From the NCBI RefSeq assembly GCF_902489365.1, contig NZ_CABTZR010000036.1:1-22682 (forward strand): a stretch of 22,682 nt of DNA, in the 5' to 3' direction. The first letter of the stretch is position 1. Every line of letters begins with the position of its first letter. This document shows positions 1 to 6,827 of the stretch, piece after piece. This DNA comes from an uncultured Corynebacterium sp. GTDB taxonomy: Bacteria > Actinomycetota > Actinomycetes > Mycobacteriales > Mycobacteriaceae. A program made the translations under genes and the position numbers. Below the pieces are notes generated by a model, which was given only the letters and a program-made list of their open reading frames with translations, did no database searches and was not told the DNA's origin.

Positions 1-33
1 CCTCGAGAAATGACGAAAGCCACCGAGCATCGA

Positions 34-72
34 CCTCCCTGGCCCAGTAGACAATCTATGTGGGCAGGAGGG
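34..72 (-). terminator. Strong hairpin downstream of sigB (possible terminator or attenuator)
   Basis: Read on the minus strand, this segment folds into a long imperfect hairpin that starts about 40 nt after the sigB stop. The outer arms are a CCCTCCTG/CAGGGAGG-like pairing with mismatches, then CCCA pairs with TGGG, and an inner TAGA/TCTA stem closes a TTG loop. No run of T follows on either strand, so it is not a textbook intrinsic terminator. In C. glutamicum the gene after sigB is dtxR, which would lie just left of this window. The hairpin could separate the two transcripts. The fold is judged by eye. Confidence 0.45.
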
Positions 73-111
73 ATATGCCTCGATGGCTAGCGCCAAGCTA
101 TGAAACAGAAC

Positions 112-1107
112 TTAAAGAGCGTATTCGCGGAGGCGATCGGCGCGATTGCCCTCCCGCAGCTTGGCCATGACCTCGCGCTCAATCTGGCGAACACGCTCGC
201 GGGAGAGACCGAACTTGCGTCCAATCTGATCGAGGGTGCGCGGAACGCCGTCGTCCAAGCCATAGCGCAGGCGGATGACATCCTGTTCACGCTCCTCGAG
301 GGAGCCGATGACGGAGCGAATATCAGAGTGGCGCATGGATGCCACCACGGCGGTCTCTGCATCGGTTGCCTCGGCGTCCTCAATGAAGTCACCCAACGGT
401 GCTTCTTCATCGGTGCCTACAGGCATATCCAGGGAGACAGGATCGCGGGACTGACGCAGTAGCATTTCGATCTTGGACTCTTCGATGCCGGATTCTTCGG
501 CCAGCTCCTCATTCGTAGCCTCGCGGCCCAGGGACTGATACATCTCGCGCTTGATGCGGGAAAGCTTATTGACCTGCTCTACGAGGTGCACTGGGAGGCG
601 GATGGTGCGGGACTGGTCAGCCATGCCGCGGGTAATGGCCTGGCGGATCCACCACGTGGCGTACGTAGAGAACTTGAATCCCTTGGCATAGTCAAACTTC
701 TCCATCGCACGAATCAGGCCCAAGTTTCCTTCCTGGATGAGGTCCAGCAGCGGCATGCCGCGGCCGGTATAACGCTTAGCCAGGGAGACCACGAGGCGCA
801 GGTTGGCCTCGAGGAGGTGGGAGCGTGCCTTCTTGCCTTCGCGGGCGAGAATCTTGAGGTCGCGTTTCTCGGCGCGGGTCAGCTTTTCGGCATTGGCGAG
901 CTTGTACTCGGCGTACAGGCCCACCTCGATTGCCTGTGCGAGCTCAACTTCGTCTTCGGCGCTCAGCAGCGCAGTCTTGCCGATTCCGTTGAGGTAAACG
1001 CGGACCAAGTCCGCGGAGGGATTGTCATTAGTCTGGTTACGGCGTGAGCCGCGGTCAACTTCCTGTCCGTCCTCGTCCTGGACGCTAGCAGCGGATGATG
1101 TGGCCAT
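112..1107 (-). CDS. sigB: RNA polymerase sigma factor SigB (primary-like, group 2)
   Basis: This is a sigma-70 family factor of 331 aa that directs RNA polymerase to promoters. Region 1.2 begins near residue 33 (DLVRVYLNGIG). Region 2 includes the core-binding DLIQEGNLGLIRAMEKFDY segment at about 122-140 and the -10-recognition helix TYATWWIRQAITR at 148-160. Region 3 covers about 170-245, and region 4.2 ends with the helix-turn-helix LSRERVRQIE at 301-310. It lacks the long charged N-terminus of SigA, as expected for corynebacterial SigB, a non-essential primary-like factor for transition phase and stress. The ATG is fixed by a perfect AGGAGG six bases upstream (1114-1119). A SigH-type promoter precedes it. 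The upstream neighbour on the same strand is dtd, 138 bp away, so sigB is probably mainly an independent unit. Confidence 0.97.
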   Translation of the reverse strand: MATSSAASVQDEDGQEVDRGSRRNQTNDNPSADLVRVYLNGIGKTALLSAEDEVELAQAIEVGLYAEYKLANAEKLTRAEKRDLKILAREGKKARSHLLEANLRLVVSLAKRYTGRGMPLLDLIQEGNLGLIRAMEKFDYAKGFKFSTYATWWIRQAITRGMADQSRTIRLPVHLVEQVNKLSRIKREMYQSLGREATNEELAEESGIEESKIEMLLRQSRDPVSLDMPVGTDEEAPLGDFIEDAEATDAETAVVASMRHSDIRSVIGSLEEREQDVIRLRYGLDDGVPRTLDQIGRKFGLSRERVRQIEREVMAKLREGNRADRLREYAL

Positions 1108-1145
1108 CTCATGCCTCCTAAGTTGCGGCTTGGTTCATCTCCTAC

Positions 1146-1171
1146 AACGGACCTTCGGCACAGATAGTTCC
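1146..1171 (-). promoter_or_regulatory. SigH-type (ECF stress sigma) promoter of sigB
   Basis: On the minus strand GGAAC (1167-1171) is followed by an 18-base spacer and GTT (1146-1148). This matches the GGAA(T/C)-N17-20-GTT consensus of actinobacterial SigH/SigR promoters. The predicted transcript would start about 7 nt downstream and carry a leader of about 32 nt with the AGGAGG site. SigH control of sigB is established in C. glutamicum and mycobacteria, so this fits a stress cascade SigH to SigB. Confidence 0.8.
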
Positions 1172-1245
1172 CACGGCTTGAAAAAAGTTCACACATCCCA
1201 GTCCAAGAGGTAGTTTTAGGCCATTTTGGGGGAGGCGCGCCGAAG

Positions 1246-1722
1246 CTACACTTCAACGAGCACGGTAAACGGTCCTTCATTGACGGAGGAGACCTGCATC
1301 ATGGCTCCGAAACGACCTTCCTCCACGGTGATCCCGCGCTCGCGCAGGCGAGTGACAACCCCTTGGATTACCGGTTCCGCCGCGTCCCCGGGTGCGGCAT
1401 CTGACCACGATGGCCGGCGGCCCTTTGCCGTTCGCCCGTAGAGGGTGAACTGGCTTACCACGAGCACCGGAGCTCCACTGTCAACCACGCTAGTTTCGCC
1501 CTCGAGGATGCGCAGCTCGGCGATCTTGCGCGCCATCGTGTCCATGCGCTCCTCCAAGGATGGCCCGTCGGCAGAACCTGCTTCGGTGCCTGCCGTGACA
1601 TCGTCACGAGATACGCCGATGAGCGCTAGGATGCCGCCGGTGTCGGGACAGCTGATGGAACCGACAACGTCGCCTTCTACCGTAACGGAAGCTTCAGAAA
1701 CGCGGGTGAGAACAGCACGCAT
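1246..1722 (-). CDS. dtd: D-aminoacyl-tRNA deacylase (Dtd)
   Basis: Dtd hydrolyses D-amino acids, and also mischarged glycine on tRNA(Ala), from tRNA, so it is a cytosolic proofreading enzyme that works as a dimer. The product is 158 aa, slightly longer than the usual 145-150. The signature SQFTLYGR is at residues 90-97 and the chirality-checking Gly-Pro motif (NEGPFT) is at 148-153. The N-terminus MRAVLTRVSEASVTV is typical. A small acidic insertion (about residues 40-58) accounts for the extra length. The ATG has no good Shine-Dalgarno close by: a GAAAGG lies about 16 nt upstream. The gene lies between a methyltransferase gene (86 bp upstream) and sigB (138 bp downstream), all on the minus strand. 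Confidence 0.95.
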   Translation of the reverse strand: MRAVLTRVSEASVTVEGDVVGSISCPDTGGILALIGVSRDDVTAGTEAGSADGPSLEERMDTMARKIAELRILEGETSVVDSGAPVLVVSQFTLYGRTAKGRRPSWSDAAPGDAAEPVIQGVVTRLRERGITVEEGRFGAMMQVSSVNEGPFTVLVEV

Positions 1723-1808
1723 GGTCGGGGATGCACAACCTTTCTTGTGGAGGAGTTTTCAGTACGCATTGAGGCTACTGGGGATACAGCTAACGCGAAC
1801 TACTCGGC

Positions 1809-3386
1809 CTACTCAGTGTTGCTAAAAGCCAGCAGCTCCGTGGGGATCAGCAGACCATGGCGGATGAGATCCACGATGGCAGGAAGCGCAGCACTCACCA
1901 GTGTGGTCTCATCAAAGCCTTGTGCGGCGGCGTAAAGCTCGATGGTTTCGCCGATGCTCAACCCATGTGGATTAAGCCCGGCGACGATAGCCGCGAGGTG
2001 CTCGTCGACATCATGCTGCCAGCGCGGACCGTCGGTCCGGCTCAAACGTAGCGCTGCGCGCTCAAAGCCCATGCCAAGCTCAGAATCTGGCAGGGCCACG
2101 TCTTCCCGAGCAACACTGGGGCGCAGCTGAACGCGCTTGGTCTCCAGCTCACCCGGCACCAAAGCGCGCAGCCACTCGACGCGCGCAAAGTATTCTTCCA
2201 CTTCGGGCCCGAGCGGATCGATGACCGGCTGTGACATTGTCTCGGCCAGAATGTCCGAGGGCTCGTCGTCCCCAATCCGCTGGATGGCCACGAAACCAAA
2301 CCCAATGCCGGTGACCTCATGGTCGCGGAAGTGCTCGAGCCAGCGGCGCGAACGCTCCCTTCCCTCAGGGCTGCGAACATCCACGGACTCATCGCTTAAC
2401 CAGGTGGACACATATAGGGCAGGATCTGCCACGTCGCGTTGAATGATCCATGCGGCCACGCCGGTGTCTGGCAACCAGGAGGCAACCCGCTGTTGCCAGG
2501 ACTCCTCGCCTTGGTGAACCCACGCGGCGAGCACGTGCGCGGTTCCTCCAAGGGTGAGGTGCTCCACGGCCTGGGATACGACGAGCTCACTAGCGCCATC
2601 GAGGTTGAGGCCGGAATCTCGGTACACATGGCCAACCTCAGGAAGGCCCACCACGAATGGAGGATTGGCCACGATGCGGTCGAAGCGCTCGTGTTGTACC
2701 GGCTCGAACCAGGATCCCTGGCGCAGTTCGACCTGTTTCTCTGCGTCCGCTGCAGCAACGGTAGCGCCGGCGAGTTCGAGGGCTCGCTCATGGACATCAG
2801 TAGCGACGATGCGCTCTGCAGAATCCAGCTGCCCGAGGACCTGAACGCCAGAGCCTGTGCCCAGATCTAGTACCGATGACACCGGAGTAGTAGGAGTCGA
2901 GTGAAGCAGAGAAAGGCTGGCGGAGCCGACACCCAGGACATGTTCGGGACCGGGAACGTGGTCCACGAGGGAAGCATCAACATCGGAAAACACCACGCGG
3001 TTCTTGCCCACGATGACGTGCGGCCGAATGTCGTATGCCACGTAGACGGTGCCGTGCTCGTCGGTGAGAGCAACACCGCAGTCAAGTAATTGGGTGGCTA
3101 GGCGGGCGCCGAGGACGTCGGAAAGCAGCGTCGCCGGCACGTGCTCGTGCAACACAAAGATGCGGATGAGGTGGTCGAGACGGGAGTCGCCGCTAGCACC
3201 CAGCGCCACGGCCTCGGGCTCCCCGCGATGCAGGGCCTCGGTGTACTCCGGCCCTAAGTGTCCCGCGATGCCGTCCGCACTGAATCCCGCGTCAGCAAAG
3301 ACACGGGCGAGGTCGGCCGCAACATCCGCGACGGGGTGTTCTGGGTTCATCGCCGGGCCAAAAGGAGAAGGCTGTTGTGTGCTCAC
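1809..3386 (-). CDS. Class I SAM-dependent methyltransferase with N- and C-terminal accessory domains (HemK/RsmC-like core)
   Basis: This is a 525 aa protein. Residues about 170-250 hold a Rossmann methyltransferase core, with SAM motif I VLDLGTGSGVQ at 172-182, an acidic motif II (ATDVHERALELA) near 195-206 and the catalytic-type NPPF at 241-244. NPPF is typical of N6-adenine, N2-guanine or glutamine methyltransferases such as HemK/PrmC and RsmC. The first 165 residues and the last 200 match no domain I can name from memory beyond the conserved actinobacterial family with this layout. The substrate (rRNA, tRNA or protein) is not shown by the sequence. The start is GTG, with AAGGA about 7 nt upstream. 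It follows DUF3099 by 42 bp and is probably co-transcribed with it. Confidence 0.88.
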   Translation of the reverse strand: MSTQQPSPFGPAMNPEHPVADVAADLARVFADAGFSADGIAGHLGPEYTEALHRGEPEAVALGASGDSRLDHLIRIFVLHEHVPATLLSDVLGARLATQLLDCGVALTDEHGTVYVAYDIRPHVIVGKNRVVFSDVDASLVDHVPGPEHVLGVGSASLSLLHSTPTTPVSSVLDLGTGSGVQVLGQLDSAERIVATDVHERALELAGATVAAADAEKQVELRQGSWFEPVQHERFDRIVANPPFVVGLPEVGHVYRDSGLNLDGASELVVSQAVEHLTLGGTAHVLAAWVHQGEESWQQRVASWLPDTGVAAWIIQRDVADPALYVSTWLSDESVDVRSPEGRERSRRWLEHFRDHEVTGIGFGFVAIQRIGDDEPSDILAETMSQPVIDPLGPEVEEYFARVEWLRALVPGELETKRVQLRPSVAREDVALPDSELGMGFERAALRLSRTDGPRWQHDVDEHLAAIVAGLNPHGLSIGETIELYAAAQGFDETTLVSAALPAIVDLIRHGLLIPTELLAFSNTE

Positions 3387-3428
3387 AAAAGTGTCCTTAC
3401 ATTGCTTCGGGAGGGAAACGGTAAACGT

Positions 3429-3890
3429 CTAGTCTTCATGGTCGATGGTGTTGTGCTTCGCCGAATCGTCGTGTGAAGATGGCGCGCCGGGAAGCGCTCC
3501 ATGGGACCGGCTTGTCAGTTGCTCGCGCTGGGCCTGCGCCATTTGCCGGGCCATTGCGGGCTTATAAACAGCCTTCTCGCGCTTGTCTTTCTTTTGACCC
3601 CGGCCATTGCCAATGACCACCGCGATCCAGGGGAGGGGGAAGGTGACGGCCACGACGAGGGCAGCGGGGATCCACCACTGCCAAACATAAACCATGGCCC
3701 CGGCTATCAGGAGGGATGGAACGCGTAAAAACTGGAGTATGGAGTAAATGATCTCGCGGCGATGCCGGTCTTGACCCGGGGCGAGCTTGGCAGTCGTGAT
3801 GAGGTGCGTTTCGCGCCCGAATCGGCGTCCGCGCCGCTGCCCCGAACGTGGGGTATGGTGGGCGTTATCGCGCGAGTTCGAAGGGGTCAT
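3429..3890 (-). CDS. DUF3099 domain membrane protein
   Basis: A 153 aa protein of unknown function. Residues 1-50 are basic and polar. Two hydrophobic segments (about 57-70 and 73-97) form a membrane hairpin, followed by a basic stretch (GRGQKKDKREK) and a polar, probably cytosolic tail. This matches DUF3099, a family of small actinobacterial membrane proteins. The reading frame is open upstream to 4124, but the start at 3890 is preferred. An upstream start would overlap the divergent DUF3039 gene, and a -10 hexamer TACGCT ends exactly 7 nt before this ATG, which fits a leaderless mRNA. No Shine-Dalgarno is visible. The methyltransferase gene follows after 42 bp. Confidence 0.85.
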   Translation of the reverse strand: MTPSNSRDNAHHTPRSGQRRGRRFGRETHLITTAKLAPGQDRHRREIIYSILQFLRVPSLLIAGAMVYVWQWWIPAALVVAVTFPLPWIAVVIGNGRGQKKDKREKAVYKPAMARQMAQAQREQLTSRSHGALPGAPSSHDDSAKHNTIDHED

Positions 3891-3897
3891 GCCTACT

Positions 3898-3903
3898 AGC
3901 GTA
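3898..3903 (-). promoter_or_regulatory. -10 element of a leaderless promoter for DUF3099
   Basis: TACGCT on the minus strand matches the corynebacterial -10 consensus TAnnnT. Seven bases separate it from the ATG at 3890, which places the transcription start on or beside the start codon. No convincing -35 is seen, which is common in Corynebacterium. The element shares a 60-bp divergent region with the DUF3039 promoter. Confidence 0.55.
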
Positions 3904-3937
3904 GCTGCAGGACTCGCCAACTTCGATACCGATGCGG

Positions 3938-3943
3938 CATGAT
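3938..3943 (+). promoter_or_regulatory. -10 element of a leaderless promoter for DUF3039
   Basis: CATGAT keeps the A2 and T6 positions of the TAnnnT hexamer. It ends 7 nt before the GTG at 3951, so transcription would begin at the start codon. The alternative ATG at 3939 lies inside this hexamer and would not then be transcribed. Confidence 0.5.
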
Positions 3944-3950
3944 AGGGGGC

Positions 3951-4190
3951 GTGAGTACGACGACTAAGACTATTGAACGCCCTGATGTCCGCGAGGATAC
4001 GTCGACCAACGACGACACCCCGAAGTTCTTCCACTACGTGAAGAAGAACCAGATCCTCGATTCCGCGGTCAACGGCAAGTACGTCGTTGCCCTGTGTGGA
4101 GAGACCTTCCCGGTGACCAAGCAAGCGAAGCCCGGCTCACCCGTGTGCCCAGACTGCGAGCGCATATACAAGAGCTTGCGCCGTCGTTAA
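3951..4190 (+). CDS. DUF3039 domain protein (small putative zinc-binding protein)
   Basis: A small protein of 79 aa if started at the GTG, or 83 aa from the in-frame ATG at 3939. The second half carries ALCGE followed 20 residues later by CPDCERIYKSL. A single Cys and a CPxC pair suggest metal binding, as seen across the actinobacterial DUF3039 family, whose function is unknown. The GTG start is chosen because a -10-like hexamer lies 7 nt upstream of it. It is divergent from DUF3099 and 102 bp upstream of the helicase gene on the same strand, an arrangement I remember as conserved in related genomes. Confidence 0.85.
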   Translation: MSTTTKTIERPDVREDTSTNDDTPKFFHYVKKNQILDSAVNGKYVVALCGETFPVTKQAKPGSPVCPDCERIYKSLRRR

Positions 4191-4292
4191 GTCTGACGTC
4201 GATGCTCATTCTGCGTCGGCGTAAAACGAAACGTACGAAAAACTTCACAGAAGCGGGATGTTGGGATAACTAGAGGGGGATAATCGCTGACC

Positions 4293-6083
4293 GTGTCTAC
4301 ACAGACTCCAGCACAGAGATTTGCCAATAATGGTTCGCTGCGCGTGTGGCAACGCGCGGCTTTGGATAAGTTCCTAGCCACCAAGCCGCAGGACTTCATG
4401 GCGGTGGCAACGCCTGGTGCAGGTAAGACCACCTTCGCCCTGCGGGTGGCCACGGAGCTCATGGCGGACCGCACTGTAGAGCGCGTCATCGTGGTGGTGC
4501 CCACCGAGCACCTCAAAGTGCAGTGGTCGGAATCCGCCTCCCGCGTAGGTTTAGCGCTCGACCCCAAATTCACAAACTCCTCGGGAGTCAACCCCGCGAT
4601 GGACGGCGTCGTGGTGACCTATGCGCAGGTGGGCATGCACCCGTACAAGCACCGCGCGGTCGCCTCAGCGCGGCGCACCCTGGTGATCCTCGATGAGATC
4701 CACCACGCCGGTGATGCAAAAAGCTGGGGCGATGGCGTGCGTGAAGCCTATGATGATGCGGAGCACCGCCTCGCGCTGACCGGCACGCCCTTCCGCTCCG
4801 ATGACTCGCAGATCCCCTTCGTGCGCTACGAGGAGGACGGGGAAGGCCACCTCGTATCCCGCTCTGATCACACGTATGGCTATGGTGATGCGCTTGCCGA
4901 CGGTGTCGTGCGCCCCGTCGTCTTTCTCAGCTACTCCGGCGAATCCCGCTGGCGTGATAGCGCCGGTGAGGAACATGCGGCCCGGCTTGGCGATATTCTC
5001 AATCCGGAGCAGACCGCTCGCGCGTGGCGCACTGCCCTCGACCCAAAAGGCGAGTGGATCCCCACCGTCTTGCAGGCGGCGCACACACGGTTGATGCAGA
5101 TGCGCCGCAACATGCCGGATGCCGGCGGTCTCGTGCTCGCTACCGACACGACCACCGCGCGCGCCTACGCAAAGATCCTCAAGCAGATCTCCAATACCCC
5201 CGTCTCTGTCATCCTCTCCGATGATCCAGGCTCCTCCGCGCGCATTGCGGAGTTCTCCGAATCCACCGACGAGTGGATGGTGGCCGTGCGCATGGTGTCG
5301 GAGGGCGTCGACGTTCCTCGCCTCGCCGTAGGCGTTTATGCCACCTCTGCCTCGACGCCGCTTTTCTTCGCTCAGGCCATCGGGCGTTTCGTGCGCTCCC
5401 GCATGCCCGGCGAGACGGCCTCCGTCTTCCTGCCCTCCGTGCCGGTGCTTTTGGGCCTTGCCGAAAACATGGAAAAGCAGCGCGATCACGTCCTGGGAGG
5501 GGAGAAGAACCCCGACAAGGAAGGCTGGGACGATGAGCTTCTGGAGGACGCCAATAAGAAGAAGTCCGAACCGGACATGCTCGAGCCTTCCTATGAGTCC
5601 CTCGGAGCGGAGGCAGAATTTTCCGGGCTGCTTTATAACGGCTCACAGTTCACCACGGGCAACATCACCGATGAAGAAGAGGATTTCCTCGGCATCCCCG
5701 GGCTTCTTGACGCCGACCAGGTCAAGGACCTTTTGCGCAAGAAGCAGTCCGATGAGCTGGATCGCCGCGAGGCAGAAGAGAAGGCGCGCCGGGCTGCGGA
5801 AGCAGCGGAGGAACAACGCCGCAAGCTCTACGGCACCCCGCACGCGCCTAAGCGTGGGGCAGAGGCGTCGACAAGCAGCGCCGGTTCCCAGTCAGGTGTG
5901 GTGGATGAGATTTCCGCACTGCGCAAAGAACTCAACACGGTGGTGTCGATTACCGCCCAACGCACTGGGCGCCCGCATGGTGCCATCCACACCGAAGCGC
6001 GCAAGGCCTGCGGCGGCCCTCCCACCGCGCTGTGTAACGCCGAGCAGCTGCGGGAGCGCATCGATTATCTGCGCAAGTGGTAG
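4293..6083 (+). CDS. DEAD/DEAH-box (superfamily 2) helicase
   Basis: A 596 aa ATP-dependent SF2 nucleic-acid helicase or translocase. Motif I (Walker A, ATPGAGKT) is at residues 39-46, motif II (DEIHH) at 134-138 and motif III-like TGTPFRSD at 163-170. In the second RecA-like domain, motif V-like SEGVDVPRL is at 336-344 and motif VI QAIGRFVRSR at 361-370. Motif II is DEIH rather than DEAD, as in restriction-type and XPB-like helicases. Residues about 480-512 are highly charged and probably a coiled coil. After a Ser/Gly-rich linker, a C-terminal module (about 537-596) includes KACGGPPTALCNAEQLRERI. The start is GTG. A purine-rich AGAGGGGGA lies about 12 nt upstream. The family is conserved in Actinobacteria with no firmly assigned role that I know of. 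Confidence 0.92.
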   Translation: MSTQTPAQRFANNGSLRVWQRAALDKFLATKPQDFMAVATPGAGKTTFALRVATELMADRTVERVIVVVPTEHLKVQWSESASRVGLALDPKFTNSSGVNPAMDGVVVTYAQVGMHPYKHRAVASARRTLVILDEIHHAGDAKSWGDGVREAYDDAEHRLALTGTPFRSDDSQIPFVRYEEDGEGHLVSRSDHTYGYGDALADGVVRPVVFLSYSGESRWRDSAGEEHAARLGDILNPEQTARAWRTALDPKGEWIPTVLQAAHTRLMQMRRNMPDAGGLVLATDTTTARAYAKILKQISNTPVSVILSDDPGSSARIAEFSESTDEWMVAVRMVSEGVDVPRLAVGVYATSASTPLFFAQAIGRFVRSRMPGETASVFLPSVPVLLGLAENMEKQRDHVLGGEKNPDKEGWDDELLEDANKKKSEPDMLEPSYESLGAEAEFSGLLYNGSQFTTGNITDEEEDFLGIPGLLDADQVKDLLRKKQSDELDRREAEEKARRAAEAAEEQRRKLYGTPHAPKRGAEASTSSAGSQSGVVDEISALRKELNTVVSITAQRTGRPHGAIHTEARKACGGPPTALCNAEQLRERIDYLRKW

Positions 6084-6099
6084 CCTGCGAGGCCGCGCT

Positions 6100-6117
6100 A
6101 TCAACTAGTTAGTTGAT
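6100..6117. repeat. Perfect 7-bp inverted repeat downstream of the helicase gene
   Basis: ATCAACT and AGTTGAT flank a 4-base AGTT spacer, and AACTAGTT within the site is itself palindromic. No T-run follows, so a terminator is unlikely. The site lies 129 bp before the DUF2871 start and could be an operator. Confidence 0.5.
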
Positions 6118-6171
6118 TCCAAACTCAACCAGCTACGCGATGGAAAAGCTGTGTGCGCGGAGCAGGATGGG

Positions 6172-6216
6172 GGCAGTTGGTTTGAAAGACCAATCACTAT
6201 CCTCAATGCAACTGCC
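6172..6216 (+). repeat. Inverted repeat upstream of the DUF2871 gene
   Basis: GGCAGTTG (6172-6179) is repeated in reverse complement as CAACTGCC (6209-6216). The 29-base interval carries a further TTGGT/ACCAA dyad (6177-6181 and 6189-6193) that overlaps the first arm. The two pairings exclude each other in part, as in a switchable leader or overlapping operators. The second arm ends 29 nt before the ATG. Confidence 0.4.
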
Positions 6217-6245
6217 ACAGCAGCGTGGCTAGAAAGGCACGAATA

Positions 6246-6680
6246 ATGAAGTCCCTCTATAGAGCAGCTATTTTCTACCTTGTCATGGGGTTGGGCGCCG
6301 GCGTGTTCTACCGCGAGTTCACGCGCGCGAATGATTTCCCGGAGGGGCAGTTCACCCAGCTGGGCGTGGCCCATACCCACCTTTTGGCGCTGGGATTCAT
6401 GATGTTCCTCATCTTCCTTGTGGTAGACAAGGTGTTCGCCGTGTCCCATAACAAGAAGCTGTTCAATTCCTTCTTCTGGTTCTACAACGCTGGCGTGGTG
6501 GTTACCGTTGCGATGCTCATTTGGCACGGCAGCCTCACCGTGCTCGGTGAGGAATCTACCGCGATGATCGCCGGAATCGCCGGCCTCGGACACATCTTCA
6601 TTACGGTGGGCCTGTCGCTCTTCCTCGTCGCACTTGGCCGTGCACTGAAGGAGCCTGCCGACTCACCCGCTGCAGCCTAG
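6246..6680 (+). CDS. DUF2871 family integral membrane protein
   Basis: A 144 aa protein with four hydrophobic segments at about 7-22, 40-61, 78-96 and 106-131. Histidines sit in or next to the membrane segments: VAHTHLLALGF gives His43 and His45, IWHGS gives His94 and GLGHIF gives His116, plus His68 in a loop. The AHxHLxxLGF pattern resembles heme- or metal-ligating helices in cytochrome oxidase-like proteins, so metal or heme binding is possible, but this is inference. Family membership (DUF2871, unknown function) is from recollection of the pattern. The ATG at 6246 is preferred over the in-frame GTG at 6225 because the protein then begins MKSLYRAAIFYLV and a GAAAGG lies upstream. It stands alone between the helicase and dhaKLM. 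Confidence 0.82.
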   Translation: MKSLYRAAIFYLVMGLGAGVFYREFTRANDFPEGQFTQLGVAHTHLLALGFMMFLIFLVVDKVFAVSHNKKLFNSFFWFYNAGVVVTVAMLIWHGSLTVLGEESTAMIAGIAGLGHIFITVGLSLFLVALGRALKEPADSPAAA

Positions 6681-6793
6681 CGGTCTTATCGGTAGGGCTT
6701 CGCGCCATTGTTCTCGAGGGCACCATCATCGGCGTGGTAGCCGGGTGCGAGGGTAGGCTCGACAGCATTCCGAGAAGTGTGCTCAAGGTCAAT

Positions 6794-6820
6794 AGAACCT
6801 CAGGATGAGAACCTAAGGAG
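6794..6820 (+). repeat. Tandem 14-nt repeat containing the dhaK ribosome binding site
   Basis: AGAACCT occurs at 6794-6800 and again at 6808-6814. The 14-nt units agree at 11 of 14 positions, and the second unit runs into AAGGAG (6815-6820), the Shine-Dalgarno of dhaK. The AAGGAG lies 7 nt before the ATG at 6828 and only 4 nt before the ATG at 6825, so 6828 is the better start. The repeat may be a regulator site or a simple duplication. Confidence 0.5.
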
Positions 6821-6827
6821 ATGGATG

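Noticed and set aside
1..111. Possible start of dtxR or of a short peptide on the minus strand at the left edge
   Set aside because: The only minus-strand ATG near the edge gives a peptide that does not resemble the DtxR N-terminus I know. The gene probably begins outside the window.
3891..4124. N-terminal extension of DUF3099 up to 4124
   Set aside because: It would overlap the divergent DUF3039 gene. The -10 hexamer sits 7 nt before the internal ATG at 3890.
4191..4292. ACGAAA direct repeat and a GTCTGACG/CGTCGG pairing between DUF3039 and the helicase gene
   Set aside because: The pairing is short and needs a G-U pair, no T-run follows, and two 6-mers are not enough to call a regulatory site.
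4665..5489. Minus-strand 274-codon frame inside the helicase gene
   Set aside because: The helicase has all SF2 motifs in order on the plus strand. The antisense frame is rich in Gly, Arg and His without any motif.
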